Shown piece by piece: positions 6,065 to 6,369 of a DNA stretch of 6,369 nucleotides. The notes below the pieces were generated by a model. It did no database searches and was not told the DNA's origin. It was given only the letters and a program-made list of their open reading frames with translations. The position numbers and the translations under genes were made by a program. Source of the stretch: JBFKUL01 sp041635755 (lineage in GTDB: Bacteria > Pseudomonadota > Gammaproteobacteria > Burkholderiales > SG8-39); assembly GCA_041635755.1 (NCBI GenBank), contig JBFKUL010000179.1, positions 1 to 6,369 on the forward strand, given 5' to 3'. The first letter of the stretch is position 1, and each line of letters begins with the position of its first letter.

Positions 6065-6369
6065 TCAACGTCCTTCAAAAAGCGCCAGCGCTTGCAGGCA
6101 CGAGACGCGATGCGCCTCGCCTCGTCCGGGATTGATCTCGCTACCGGGGAGCCGCAGGCCATAGCGCGCGCCCGCCTGTTCGGCACTGAGAACCCATCCG
6201 ACGAGGCGCGACAGGCGCGTTTCGACCCCGAGACCCGCCGGCAGCAGCTGCCAGTCAAGCCACAGCTCGGCCGCCGAGTCGCCGGCGAACTGCTTGGTCA
6301 GCAGGCTCTCGGTACGGGCGGCCGCCTTCCACGCCACGTGACGCGGCGAGTCTGATCGCTGGTATCCCC
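6065..6369 (-). CDS. DUF58 domain protein, C-terminal part
   Basis: The frame enters from the right edge and ends at TGA 6065-6067, giving the last 100 residues. The start of this piece (YQRSDSPRHVAWKAAART, then LLTKQFAGD) is the characteristic DUF58 block in which a conserved Asp and a WKA(S/A)AR motif are followed by the target strand. The end (ETRLSRLVGWVLSAE, YGLRLPG, HRVSCLQALALFEGR) is the typical beta/gammaproteobacterial C-terminus. DUF58 proteins are von Willebrand A-like proteins usually encoded next to a MoxR-type AAA+ ATPase, which would be expected just outside the window. Their biochemical role is poorly known. It is one base from tgpA and so in the same operon. The N-terminal part, including any membrane segments, is not visible. 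Confidence 0.9.
   Translation of the reverse strand, partial: GYQRSDSPRHVAWKAAARTESLLTKQFAGDSAAELWLDWQLLPAGLGVETRLSRLVGWVLSAEQAGARYGLRLPGSEINPGRGEAHRVSCLQALALFEGR
6071..6076 (-). promoter_or_regulatory. Shine-Dalgarno deciding the tgpA TTG start
   Basis: GAAGGA on the minus strand lies inside the last codons of the DUF58 gene, 7 bases before the TTG at 6061-6063. This favours TTG over the upstream in-frame TTG (6076-6078), which has no such site, and over longer extensions overlapping DUF58. Confidence 0.65.

Noticed and set aside
6064..6258. Extension of tgpA upstream to 6258
   Set aside because: It overlaps the well-conserved DUF58 C-terminus and reads as Arg/Ser/Ala-rich shadow; TTG 6063 has the Shine-Dalgarno.
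1..6369. CRISPR array, insertion sequence, prophage, riboswitch or toxin-antitoxin pair
   Set aside because: No regular direct repeats, transposase or integrase motifs, or conserved riboswitch-like leader were seen; all long frames are housekeeping or envelope genes.

Overview
The window is GC-rich, gene-dense chromosomal DNA of the kind found in Betaproteobacteria. Three things point there. A short MerR-family regulator lies directly before a proline tRNA gene, which is the usual betaproteobacterial end of the ihfA neighbourhood. It is followed by the surE-pcm-nlpD block. A DUF58 protein then precedes a DUF3488/transglutaminase membrane protein and a GH103 lytic transglycosylase. This assignment rests on gene order and recognised protein motifs, not on a database search.

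Layout, plus strand. Bases 2-256 are the 3' part of a MerR-type regulator. A tRNA-Pro(GGG) gene at 301-377 has its own TATAAT box and a strong intrinsic terminator at 405-435. surE (504-1247), pcm (1244-1942) and nlpD (1939-2934) follow, each pair sharing a 4-base ATGA overlap, so they look translationally coupled. SurE is a nucleotidase, Pcm repairs isoaspartyl residues, and NlpD is an envelope lipoprotein that activates a peptidoglycan amidase. In many proteobacteria rpoS follows nlpD; here it does not. Only a possible 42-codon reading frame (2931-3059), again overlapping by 4 bases (GTGA), fits in before the convergent genes.

Layout, minus strand, read right to left. The C-terminal part of a DUF58 protein (6065 to the window edge) is followed one base later by a TgpA-like transglutaminase (4084-6063, TTG start with a good Shine-Dalgarno). 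This overlaps a MltB-type lytic transglycosylase (3056-4087) by 4 bases. The two operons meet tail to tail around 3056 with no recognisable intrinsic terminator.

NlpD and MltB act on or control the peptidoglycan layer, and the TgpA homologue is an inner-membrane protein with a probable periplasmic catalytic domain. The right two thirds of the window is therefore largely an envelope locus. No mobile element, CRISPR array, prophage or clearly new system was seen. The least explained piece is the nlpD/mltB junction. No stretch over 300 bases lacks a gene.
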